Positions 1 through 5,910 of a DNA stretch of 19,966 nt are shown here, piece after piece (position 1 is the first letter of the stretch; each line of letters opens with the position of its first letter). Below the pieces are notes generated by a model, which searched no databases, was not told the DNA's origin, and saw only the letters and a program-made list of their open reading frames with translations. The translations under genes were made by a program, and so were the position numbers. This DNA comes from JABJJH01 sp047631095 (GTDB lineage: Bacteria; Pseudomonadota; Alphaproteobacteria; UBA8366; GCA-2717185), in contig JBLHZD010000028.1 in assembly GCA_047631095.1 (NCBI GenBank), positions 1 through 19,966 of the forward strand, read 5' to 3'.

Positions 1-249
1 GATCGCTTCCGCCCGGCGGCGAAGATTGTCGTATTTGGCGTCGCTGATTTCCGGCGCATCGTTCTGGTGATACAAAATGTCGTGTCGGGCGATGTCCGCC
101 AAAAGCCGATCCCACTCCGCGTGGATCAAAGCCTCGCCATTGTTGGATTTAGCCGCAGACCTGGTTTTGCCCGCAGACTCGGTTTTGCCCACAGACTCGG
201 TTTTGCCCACAGATTTGGTTTTTTCGGGCGACGCCGCGCCGGCTGTCAT
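1..249 (-). CDS. ligA: NAD+-dependent DNA ligase, N-terminal part (cut by window edge)
   Basis: Only the first 83 codons are present; the frame is open through the window edge. LigA seals nicks in duplex DNA using NAD+, chiefly Okazaki fragments and repair patches. The visible part matches the start of domain Ia, which binds the nicotinamide half of NAD+: a helix followed by RHDILYHQNDAPEISDAKYD, the family's usual HDxLYY..DAPEISDAEYD block. Before it sits an extra lysine/serine/threonine-rich segment of about 35 residues built from an 18-bp repeat, which most LigA proteins lack. The ATG overlaps the recN stop as ATGA and no good Shine-Dalgarno is seen, so translation is probably coupled to recN. 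A start further inside the frame cannot be excluded, because the extension is not conserved, but no Met occurs in it after residue 1. The catalytic KxDG motif lies outside the window. Confidence 0.9.
   Translation of the reverse strand, partial: MTAGAASPEKTKSVGKTESVGKTESAGKTRSAAKSNNGEALIHAEWDRLLADIARHDILYHQNDAPEISDAKYDNLRRRAEAI
145..216 (-). repeat. Four 18-bp tandem repeats in the ligA 5' end
   Basis: Four adjacent 18-bp units lie at 145-162, 163-180, 181-198 and 199-216. The two units at 163-198 differ at one base; the unit at 199-216 differs from its neighbour at two bases and that at 145-162 is more diverged. In the ligA frame they encode repeats of the form SVGKTE / SAGKTR. They give a basic, disordered-looking N-terminal extension ahead of domain Ia. 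The pattern suggests expansion by replication slippage. Confidence 0.85.
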
Positions 250-1916
250 GATGCGACGCCATCGATCAGGCGATTGGCGGCGGCGCGCGCTTCTTCCGTC
301 ACCGTGGCGCCGGACAACATACGCGCGATTTCTTCTTGTCGCTCGGGGCCGCTCAGGCGGGCCACTATGGTGGTCGTGTTTTTGGCGCCGTCAGATTTAC
401 TAACCCGCAAATGATCGCGCCCGCGCGCCGCGACCTGCGGTGAATGGGTGACGACGAAGACCTGCATGGTTTCCGCCAGTCGGGCCAAACGTTCGCCAAC
501 CGCATCGGCGGTGGCGCCACCGACGCCGCTATCGACTTCATCGAAGATAAGCGTGTGCAGCGACCCACACTCCGCCAGCACAACCTTCAGCGCCAGCATG
601 AAGCGGGAGAGTTCGCCGCCGGAGGCGAATTTTGCGATGGGCCCTTTAGGGGCGCCCAGGTTTGTGGCGACCCTGAAATCAGCCCGGTCGACGCCATCGG
701 CGTTCCAGTCGCCTTCTTCGCGTCGTTCGATAACGGTCTCAAACGCCGCGCCGCCCAACCGTAAAGGCGGCAGTTCTTTCATAACGAGTTTGTCCAGCCG
801 TTTGGCGGCGGTTATGCGGGCCTTGCTCAAGGCCTCCGCGTGCAGGAGATAATCTTTTTGCGCCGCTTTCGCCTCGACGTTCAGGCGCGTCAGCGTCTCG
901 GCTGTATTGTCGATCAACGCCATACGATCCGCCATTTCCTGACGCAAGGCGGGCAGGGCGTCGATGGACACGCGATGTTTACGGGCCAACTCGCGCAACG
1001 CGAACAGGCGCTCTTCGGTATTGGAGAGTTGCGCGCCGTCCAGATTGATTTCGTTCGCGGCGTCCAGCAATTGGGCGGTGACTTCGTCGAATTCCGCCAT
1101 GCAGCGATCAATGGCGGCGATGGCGCCGTCCAGCGCGTCGCCCGCCTTGTCCATCAGGCGCTCCAGCCGTCGTGACGCGGCGTGCAGGGCGCCGGCGACA
1201 TCGGCTTTTCGGGTGACCTCTCCGCGCGCCGCCTTCAACCCGTCGGCCAGTTGCTCTGCATGCATGAGGACGCGCCGTTGCTCCGCGAGCGTGGCTTCTT
1301 CACCAGGCTGTGGGTCGATGTCGTCCAGTTCGGATACCGCGTGGCGCAAATATTCTTCGTCTTCCGCCGCCTGCTCCGCATCGCTGCGCGCTTTGCTCAG
1401 CGCCTCATCGGCGGCGCGCCAGGTCTTGAACGCCTGGGCGGTGGCGCTGTGCTGGTTAGTGAGCCCGCCAAACAGATCGAGCAGGGGTAAATGCGTCGCC
1501 GGGTTCATAAGCCCGTGTTGCTCGAACTGGCCTTGAATTTCGATCAACGTCGCCCCGACGCGGCGCAACAGGCTGATGCTCACTTGCTGGTCGTTGATAT
1601 AGGCGCGGCTGCGCCCATCATTTCCGACAATGCGCCGCAGGACGAGCATATCTTCCCGTTCGACGTCAAATTCGTCCAGTAAGGTTTCCGACGCGTGGCC
1701 GGGCGGGCATTCAAAGGAAGCCGATACGCTTGCGCGTTCGGCGCCGTGGCGCACCAACCCGCCATCGGCGCGCGCGCCCGTGGCCAATCCCAGCGCATCC
1801 AGTAAAATCGATTTCCCCGCGCCGGTTTCGCCGGTCAGCACACTGAGTCCGTTATCGAACGTTAGATCGAGTTTTTCGATCAGGACGACGTTGCGAATGC
1901 CGAGGGACGTCAACAT
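246..1916 (-). CDS. recN: DNA repair protein RecN (SMC-like ATPase)
   Basis: RecN is a cytoplasmic SMC-like ATPase that acts early in double-strand break repair, holding DNA together for RecA-dependent recombination. The 556-residue length is normal for the family. The N-terminal half-site has the start typical of RecN (MLTSLGIRNVVLIEKLDL) and a Walker A GETGAGKS at residues 29-36. The middle, about 150-380, is rich in Ala, Glu, Leu and Arg as expected of the coiled-coil arm. The C-terminal half-site has the ABC signature SGGELSR (432-438), Walker B LIFDEVD with D459/E460 and the switch histidine in VTHSPQVAA. It begins at ATG 24 bases after bamD and ends in an ATGA overlap with ligA. The Shine-Dalgarno is weak (GGTGG), which suggests reliance on bamD transcription and perhaps translation. 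No LexA-type operator was identified in the short gap upstream. Confidence 0.97.
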   Translation of the reverse strand: MLTSLGIRNVVLIEKLDLTFDNGLSVLTGETGAGKSILLDALGLATGARADGGLVRHGAERASVSASFECPPGHASETLLDEFDVEREDMLVLRRIVGNDGRSRAYINDQQVSISLLRRVGATLIEIQGQFEQHGLMNPATHLPLLDLFGGLTNQHSATAQAFKTWRAADEALSKARSDAEQAAEDEEYLRHAVSELDDIDPQPGEEATLAEQRRVLMHAEQLADGLKAARGEVTRKADVAGALHAASRRLERLMDKAGDALDGAIAAIDRCMAEFDEVTAQLLDAANEINLDGAQLSNTEERLFALRELARKHRVSIDALPALRQEMADRMALIDNTAETLTRLNVEAKAAQKDYLLHAEALSKARITAAKRLDKLVMKELPPLRLGGAAFETVIERREEGDWNADGVDRADFRVATNLGAPKGPIAKFASGGELSRFMLALKVVLAECGSLHTLIFDEVDSGVGGATADAVGERLARLAETMQVFVVTHSPQVAARGRDHLRVSKSDGAKNTTTIVARLSGPERQEEIARMLSGATVTEEARAAANRLIDGVAS

Positions 1917-1940
1917 GGGAGGGGCGCCACCATCGCGGTT

Positions 1941-2774
1941 TTATTTCGCCCAATCCCAGGCCCAGCTCAGCCAGGAACCTGATTTTTGCCCGGGCTGAAG
2001 ACCGCGGCCGTCCAGCAACGCGTAACTGTCCTGATACCAGGGGCTGCCGGGATAGTTATGGCCCAGCACGGCGGCGACCATTTGCGCTTCGTCGGTGACC
2101 CCCAGCGCCAGATAGGATTCGGTGATGCGGTGCAGCGCCTCGGGCACATGGGTGGTCGTTTCGTATTTGGACAGAACCACCTTGAACCGGTTGATCGCCG
2201 CCAGATATTCATGGCGCTTCTGATAGTACCGGCCAATCGTCATTTCCTTACCGGCCAATTGGTCAAAGGTCAGGTCCAGTTTCGCCCGTGAATCACGTCC
2301 ATAGCGCGTATCGGGATAGCGGCGCGCAACTTCCTGCAAGGATTTAAGCGCCAGGCGGGTCATTTTCTGGTCACGCTCAACATCGGAAATTTGTTCGTAA
2401 TACGACAAGGCCTTCAGATAATAGGCGTAGGCGATGTCCTTGTTGCCAGGATGCAGTTCAATGAACCGGTCCAGACCGATGATCGCTTCGTCGTATTCAT
2501 CGCGTTTGTAGGATGAATAGGCGGACATCAGCTGCGCCTTGGTCGCCCAGACCGAGTAGGGGTGCTGCCGTTCAACTTCGTCAAACGCTCGTGCGGCTTG
2601 GGCGTATTCTTCCAGCCGCAGCGCGTTGACGCCGCCATTATACAGCGTCTCCACCGTACGCGCCTGATAGACGGGGCCGTCGTCTTCGGCGCAGGCGGAT
2701 AGCAGCAAAACCGCCGCAATACAGACTATTCGGTATACCGGTTGAAACGGAGAGGATTTGACGATAGATTTCAT
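1941..2774 (-). CDS. bamD: Outer membrane protein assembly lipoprotein BamD (ComL)
   Basis: BamD is the essential lipoprotein partner of BamA in the complex that folds beta-barrel proteins into the outer membrane. The 277-residue protein starts with a lipoprotein signal peptide: basic start, hydrophobic stretch about 16-25, and lipobox LSAC with the lipidated cysteine at residue 28. The mature part consists of TPR-like helical repeats, with recognisable BamD blocks such as YNGGVNALRLEEYAQAARAF, ERQHPYSVWATKAQLM and RYPDTRYGRDS. Length and architecture are normal for an alphaproteobacterial BamD. It follows a 193-base gap after lpxC that contains a good promoter candidate, so it may head its own unit with recN and ligA. 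The ATG has only a poor ribosome binding site in the bases just upstream. Confidence 0.95.
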   Translation of the reverse strand: MKSIVKSSPFQPVYRIVCIAAVLLLSACAEDDGPVYQARTVETLYNGGVNALRLEEYAQAARAFDEVERQHPYSVWATKAQLMSAYSSYKRDEYDEAIIGLDRFIELHPGNKDIAYAYYLKALSYYEQISDVERDQKMTRLALKSLQEVARRYPDTRYGRDSRAKLDLTFDQLAGKEMTIGRYYQKRHEYLAAINRFKVVLSKYETTTHVPEALHRITESYLALGVTDEAQMVAAVLGHNYPGSPWYQDSYALLDGRGLQPGQKSGSWLSWAWDWAK

Positions 2775-2967
2775 TGCAGATAGCGCGCTCTGTACTTTCA
2801 GGTGCGGCGTCTCTCTACGACGGCAAGCGCCGTTTCAGGACGACGATGAATTATAACACCCCGCCACGGGTTTTCCCACAGGCGATGCGTCGAAAGATCA
2901 AGGCTGAAAAGTGCGGGCTTTGCGTGATAATGGCGCGTTGTTGATATTCCGAATGCCGGGAAGGCGG
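2775..2967 (-). other. lpxC-bamD intergenic region
   Basis: This 193-base gap follows the lpxC stop. I see a promoter candidate (separate entry) and a small dyad at 2820-2833 (ACGGC, 4-base loop, GCCGT) in what would be the bamD leader. I see no GC stem followed by a T run after lpxC, so there is no evident intrinsic terminator and readthrough from lpxC is possible. A 67-codon frame that crosses the gap from a TTG at 3001 has no family resemblance and no usable ribosome binding site. Confidence 0.6.
2850..2878 (-). promoter_or_regulatory. Candidate sigma-70-type promoter for bamD-recN-ligA
   Basis: Reading the minus strand, a perfect TATAAT (2855-2850) lies 17 bases after TGGGAA (2878-2873), which matches TTGACA at three of six positions. 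The predicted start near 2843 would leave a leader of about 70 bases before bamD. The -10 match is strong for GC-rich DNA and it is placed in the only large gap downstream of lpxC. The weak -35 leaves it a prediction. Confidence 0.5.
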
Positions 2968-3915
2968 TCAGGCGCCGATAGCGACCGCATCCATCACCCA
3001 ACGCTCCGGCGCATAGCCGTATTCCGGGGTCATGCGCACCCGGGTCCAGGCGTCTGGATTGGCGAAAAGCGCCCGCAACACTTTGTTATTCAACGCATGG
3101 CCGGATTTTTCACCACGGAAGCAGCCTTGTAATGGCGCGCCTGCAAGATAAAGGTCGCCGATGCAATCGAGTGCTTTGTGACGCACAAATTCGTTGGCGT
3201 AGCGTAATCCGTCCTTGTTCATGACCGCGCTTCCGTTCATGACGACGGCGTTGTCCAGAGACCCGCCTTTCGCCAATCCGGCTTCGCGCAGGGCTTCGAC
3301 TTCATGCAAAAACCCGAAGGTGCGGGCCCGGCTGATTTCCGATTTAAACGCCGCCGGCGTCAATTCCAGCGAAAATTCCTGTCGACCAATGGTCGGGTTA
3401 TCGAATTCAATGCCGCATTCGATGGAGAAACCCTCGGCGGGTTCCAATACTGCGGCGCTATCGCCGTCGCGGACGATAATGGGCTCCAGAATCTGAATGA
3501 AAGAGCGCGGCGCATTCTGTTCGACAATGCCGGCGCATTCGGTCAGAAACACGAAAGGCGCGGCGCTACCGTCCATGACGGGGATTTCGGGGCCGTCGAT
3601 TTCAACGATCAGATTATCAATGCCGCATCCGGCCAAGGCGGCCATCAGATGCTCGACCGTCATAATCGAGACGCCCTCGTCATTGCACAGGGTCGTGCAC
3701 ATGCGGGTTTCGCTTACGAAGTCGAAACGCGCGGGAATTTCATTGAACTTGTCTTGAATATCGATACGGCGGAAAATAATGCCTGTATCAGGTTCCGCGG
3801 GGCGCAAATTCATTTGCACAGGCTCGCCGCCGTGCAGGCCAACGCCCGTGCACTGAATGCTGTCTTTAAGGGTTTGCTGCCAATATGTTCCGGCGGCTGG
3901 GTCTTTAAGCTCCAT
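2968..3915 (-). CDS. lpxC: UDP-3-O-acyl-N-acetylglucosamine deacetylase LpxC
   Basis: LpxC is the cytoplasmic zinc deacetylase that performs the committed step of lipid A synthesis. The 315-residue length is normal. The N-terminal family signature CTGVGLHGG is at residues 22-30. By family knowledge, zinc is held by H89 (in TVEHLMAAL), H246 and D250 (in EFVRHKALDCIGDLYL); E88 is the catalytic base and H273 (GEKSGHALNNK) the second catalytic residue. All are present, so the enzyme should be active. The ATG at 3915 is preceded by GAGGGA at a spacing of 9 bases. It sits between two noncoding gaps, downstream of ftsZ, as in many proteobacteria. The upstream gap has a hairpin, an 8-bp repeat array and a weak promoter candidate, so lpxC may be expressed apart from the dcw block. 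Confidence 0.97.
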   Translation of the reverse strand: MELKDPAAGTYWQQTLKDSIQCTGVGLHGGEPVQMNLRPAEPDTGIIFRRIDIQDKFNEIPARFDFVSETRMCTTLCNDEGVSIMTVEHLMAALAGCGIDNLIVEIDGPEIPVMDGSAAPFVFLTECAGIVEQNAPRSFIQILEPIIVRDGDSAAVLEPAEGFSIECGIEFDNPTIGRQEFSLELTPAAFKSEISRARTFGFLHEVEALREAGLAKGGSLDNAVVMNGSAVMNKDGLRYANEFVRHKALDCIGDLYLAGAPLQGCFRGEKSGHALNNKVLRALFANPDAWTRVRMTPEYGYAPERWVMDAVAIGA

Positions 3916-3976
3916 ACGCTGGAGTCCCTCTCTTACACTGCTCTTGCTGTTACGACCTATTGCACTGGCTCTTTGT

Positions 3977-4016
3977 CTACAGGTCTACAGGTCTACAGGT
4001 CTAAAACACTACAGGT
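3977..4016 (-). repeat. 8-bp tandem repeat in the lpxC leader
   Basis: The plus strand reads CTACAGGT at 3977, 3985, 3993 and 4009, all in 8-base register. The unit at 4001 is degenerate (CTAAAACA). On the transcribed strand the unit is ACCTGTAG. The array lies 60 to 100 bases before the lpxC start and overlaps the -10 of the lpxC promoter candidate. Identical short units of this kind are prone to slippage. Confidence 0.85.
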
Positions 4017-4034
4017 GTCCAGGGGGAACCACAA
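4006..4034 (-). promoter_or_regulatory. Weak promoter candidate for lpxC
   Basis: On the minus strand TTGTGG (4034-4029) and TAGTGT (4011-4006) are separated by 17 bases. Each matches the sigma-70 consensus at only three or four of six positions. The main support is position: after the hairpin that follows ftsZ and about 90 bases before lpxC. Confidence 0.3.
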
Positions 4035-4053
4035 ATCACTCTTTGTTACGAAT

Positions 4054-4091
4054 TGTTACGCGGCCGAGTCCGATGACTCGGCCGCGTAACA
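4054..4091 (-). terminator. 17-bp perfect hairpin after ftsZ
   Basis: Bases 4054-4070 and 4075-4091 are perfect reverse complements (TGTTACGCGGCCGAGTC and its partner) around a 4-base loop, CGAT on the plus strand. The stem starts about 32 bases past the ftsZ stop. In the direction of transcription it is not followed by a T run (AATTCGTAAC follows), so it is not a classic intrinsic terminator. It could be a terminator of a looser type, an mRNA 3'-end stabiliser that separates ftsZ from lpxC message, or a protein-binding palindrome. Confidence 0.6.
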
Positions 4092-4104
4092 CCCTGATAT
4101 TAAA
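4092..4104 (+). repeat. 13-bp inverted repeat flanking ftsZ, downstream copy
   Basis: CCCTGATATTAAA on the plus strand. The same 13 bases occur on the minus strand at 5779-5767, just before ftsZ, so the two copies are inverted and enclose the gene. The match extends loosely on one side (ACACCC before TGATATT in both, with two extra C in the upstream copy). Confidence 0.6.
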
Positions 4105-4122
4105 CCAAATAGAGGGTTCTCT

Positions 4123-5745
4123 CTAGTTGGCTTGCCGACGTAGAAACGCCGGTATTTCCAGCAGCTCCGCATCTGCGGCGGACGGCTCTGTCGAGGCTTG
4201 TGATTCGAGCCCTTCCAGAGTCGGTTGCTGCGGCGTTGCTTGCGCCGTTTCGGCCTTGGCCTCTGTTACGACGCGCCGTGTTTGCGGCTCCTCGCGTTGG
4301 GTGCGCGCACGACCCGCTCCGGTCATCCGTTCGAACAAAGTCGGCGCCCGACGTTTGGGCGCAGGCGGTTCGCTGGTGGCGTTTTCCATGGCCGCAACAG
4401 CAAAGGCGTCGGCTGGTTTGGCGCTGGTCGCGTCGCCGGGACGCATTGGCTGCGGTGGAATAAAGGCGGGCCGATTGATGGTCTTCGGCGCCTCTTGCGG
4501 GGCTTCGAGCTCTGGGTCGGCGGCAGGCGCACCGTCTTCGCTCGCGGCTAGATCCGCTCGGGTCTGGTCGCCAATCTCGGCGGCCGGCTCACCCATGGGC
4601 AACGGCGTTTCGTCCGGTTCATCAATCGCTATGGTTTCCGCCACAGGGCTTTCGTCCGTGGCGGCGGCGACCATGGGAACCGGGTCTTCTTCGGCGTCCG
4701 GCTCGGCTTTGGGCAGCGTTGCGGCCATTGGCGCACGTACGAGGCCTGTCGGCATCGGGCGCGCCGCAGTGATCGGAATCCCGTCAATGCCCGTGGCGAC
4801 TACCGAAACCCGCATCTGGCCTTCGAGACTTTCGTCGAAGGTGGAGCCGAAGATGATGTTCGCCTGATCGTCCACTTCCTCGCGGATGCGGTTGGCGGCT
4901 TCATCGACCTCAAACAACGTCATATCGCCGCCGCCGGTGATGTTGATGAGCACGCCCTTGGCGCCTTGCATCGTGACATCGTCGAGCAGCGGGTTGGAGA
5001 TCGCGCGTTCGGCGGCTTCGATGGCGCGTTTATCGCCGTCAGCCTCGCCCGTGCCCATCATCGCTTTGCCCATTTCGCTCATCACGGTGCGAATATCGGC
5101 GAAATCGAGGTTGATCAAACCCGGCATAATCATCAAATCGGTGACGCCGCGAACGCCGGAATGCAAAACGTCATCCGCCATTTTAAACGCGTCCGCAAAT
5201 GTCGTTTTTTCATTCGCGATACGAAACAGGTTCTGATTGGGGATGATGATCAGCGTATCGACATATTGCTGAAGTTCTTCGATCCCTTCATCGGCGATCC
5301 GCATCCGGTTGATGCCTTCAAACTGGAACGGCTTGGTCACAACGCCGACGGTCAGGATGCCTTGATCCCGCGCCGCGCGCGCAATGACGGGGGCCGCACC
5401 CGTGCCGGTGCCGCCGCCCATGCCCGCCGCGATGAACACCATATGCGTACTGTTCAGGTGGTGTTGAATTTCTTCAAGGGATTCTTCCGCCGCCGCCGCG
5501 CCGATATCGGGTCGCGATCCTGCGCCCAACCCTTGGGTCACTTCGGTGCCCATCTGGATTTTTCGGTCGGACAGGGTTTGCTCCAGTGCTTGCGCGTCGG
5601 TGTTGCAAACGACGAAGTCTACGCCTTCCAGATTAGAGCGGATCATATTGTTGACGGCGTTGCCGCCAGCGCCGCCGACGCCGACCACCAAAATGCTGGG
5701 CCGCAAATCGGGCCCGCCTGGTGGCATGCTCAAATTTATAGTCAT
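4123..5745 (-). CDS. ftsZ: Cell division protein FtsZ
   Basis: FtsZ is the tubulin-like GTPase that polymerises at midcell into the Z-ring and recruits the divisome. The 540-residue protein has the GTPase domain to about residue 325: GGAGGNAVNNM at 24-34, the tubulin signature GGGTGTG at 110-116 and the T7 loop NLDFAD at 212-217, whose acidic residues drive GTP hydrolysis in the neighbouring subunit. Residues of about 325-527 form a long Ala/Pro/Glu-rich linker, typical of alphaproteobacteria and far longer than in E. coli (383 residues in all). The C-terminal peptide LEIPAFLRRQAN (529-540) is the binding site for FtsA and other partners. The ATG has a strong ribosome binding site, AAGGAGG, 5 bases away. 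A 165-base gap upstream, unusual in this packed block, probably holds a dedicated promoter. Confidence 0.99.
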   Translation of the reverse strand: MTINLSMPPGGPDLRPSILVVGVGGAGGNAVNNMIRSNLEGVDFVVCNTDAQALEQTLSDRKIQMGTEVTQGLGAGSRPDIGAAAAEESLEEIQHHLNSTHMVFIAAGMGGGTGTGAAPVIARAARDQGILTVGVVTKPFQFEGINRMRIADEGIEELQQYVDTLIIIPNQNLFRIANEKTTFADAFKMADDVLHSGVRGVTDLMIMPGLINLDFADIRTVMSEMGKAMMGTGEADGDKRAIEAAERAISNPLLDDVTMQGAKGVLINITGGGDMTLFEVDEAANRIREEVDDQANIIFGSTFDESLEGQMRVSVVATGIDGIPITAARPMPTGLVRAPMAATLPKAEPDAEEDPVPMVAAATDESPVAETIAIDEPDETPLPMGEPAAEIGDQTRADLAASEDGAPAADPELEAPQEAPKTINRPAFIPPQPMRPGDATSAKPADAFAVAAMENATSEPPAPKRRAPTLFERMTGAGRARTQREEPQTRRVVTEAKAETAQATPQQPTLEGLESQASTEPSAADAELLEIPAFLRRQAN

Positions 5746-5764
5746 GGTCGCCTCCTTGGTTTTG

Positions 5765-5792
5765 ATTTTAATATCAGGGGGTGTCGGTGCAA
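5765..5792 (-). promoter_or_regulatory. Candidate ftsZ promoter
   Basis: On the minus strand TTGCAC (5792-5787) and TAAAAT (5770-5765) are 16 bases apart; the -10 matches TATAAT at five of six positions. The start would fall near 5758, right at the AAGGAGG ribosome binding site, giving a very short leader. That is tight, and a promoter further upstream is possible. Confidence 0.35.
5767..5779 (-). repeat. 13-bp inverted repeat flanking ftsZ, upstream copy
   Basis: On the minus strand this reads CCCTGATATTAAA, identical to the plus strand at 4092-4104. It lies 22 to 34 bases before the ftsZ start and overlaps the candidate -10 and spacer. Confidence 0.6.
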
Positions 5793-5799
5793 GCCGACA
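5782..5799. promoter_or_regulatory. Dyad over the candidate ftsZ -35
   Basis: TGTCGG (5782-5787) and CCGACA (5794-5799) are perfect inverted arms separated by 6 bases. The dyad covers the candidate -35 hexamer at 5787-5792, where a bound regulator would affect RNA polymerase. It could equally form a weak hairpin in message coming through from ftsA. No known operator consensus was recognised. Confidence 0.35.
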
Positions 5800-5910
5800 T
5801 ATTCCCGCCGCATTTCAGGGCGACGTGGAATTCGGGCGTCGACGAGCGCGGCATTCAGGCGCGGGGCCCAAACGGCGGTCGTCGAAACAATAGAAGGGGC
5901 GGCGGGGCGG

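Larger units (their letters stand above)
3916..4122 (-). other. ftsZ-lpxC intergenic region
   Basis: A 207-base gap, the largest in the window. In transcription order it holds a copy of a 13-bp sequence also found before ftsZ (4104-4092), a 17-bp perfect hairpin (4091-4054), a weak lpxC promoter candidate (4034-4006), an 8-bp tandem repeat (4016-3977) and the lpxC ribosome binding site. The heptamer TGTTACG occurs four times here: direct at 3948-3954, 4044-4050 and 4054-4060, and inverted at 4085-4091. No coding frame is supported. Confidence 0.8.
5746..5910 (-). other. ftsA-ftsZ intergenic region
   Basis: This 165-base gap breaks a run of overlapping or nearly overlapping genes. In the 50 bases nearest ftsZ it holds a promoter candidate, an 18-bp dyad over the -35 and a 13-bp sequence repeated after ftsZ. 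I looked for a full CtrA-type site (TTAA, 7 bases, TTAA) and did not find one. The rest is GC-rich and shows no supported coding frame. Confidence 0.7.

Noticed and set aside
2798..3001. 67-codon minus-strand frame spanning the lpxC-bamD gap
   Set aside because: It starts at a TTG inside lpxC with a badly spaced ribosome binding site, crosses the promoter candidate and resembles no known protein.
3977..4016. The 8-bp repeats as a small CRISPR array
   Set aside because: The units are contiguous, 8 bases long and have no spacers; this is a simple tandem repeat.
4127..4867. 246-codon plus-strand frame opposite the FtsZ linker
   Set aside because: Its Ser/Ala/Gly-rich sequence mirrors the repetitive Ala/Pro/Glu linker coded on the other strand.
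5746..5910. CtrA binding site before ftsZ
   Set aside because: Only a single TTAA-containing patch is present; the second half-site at the required 7-base spacing is missing.
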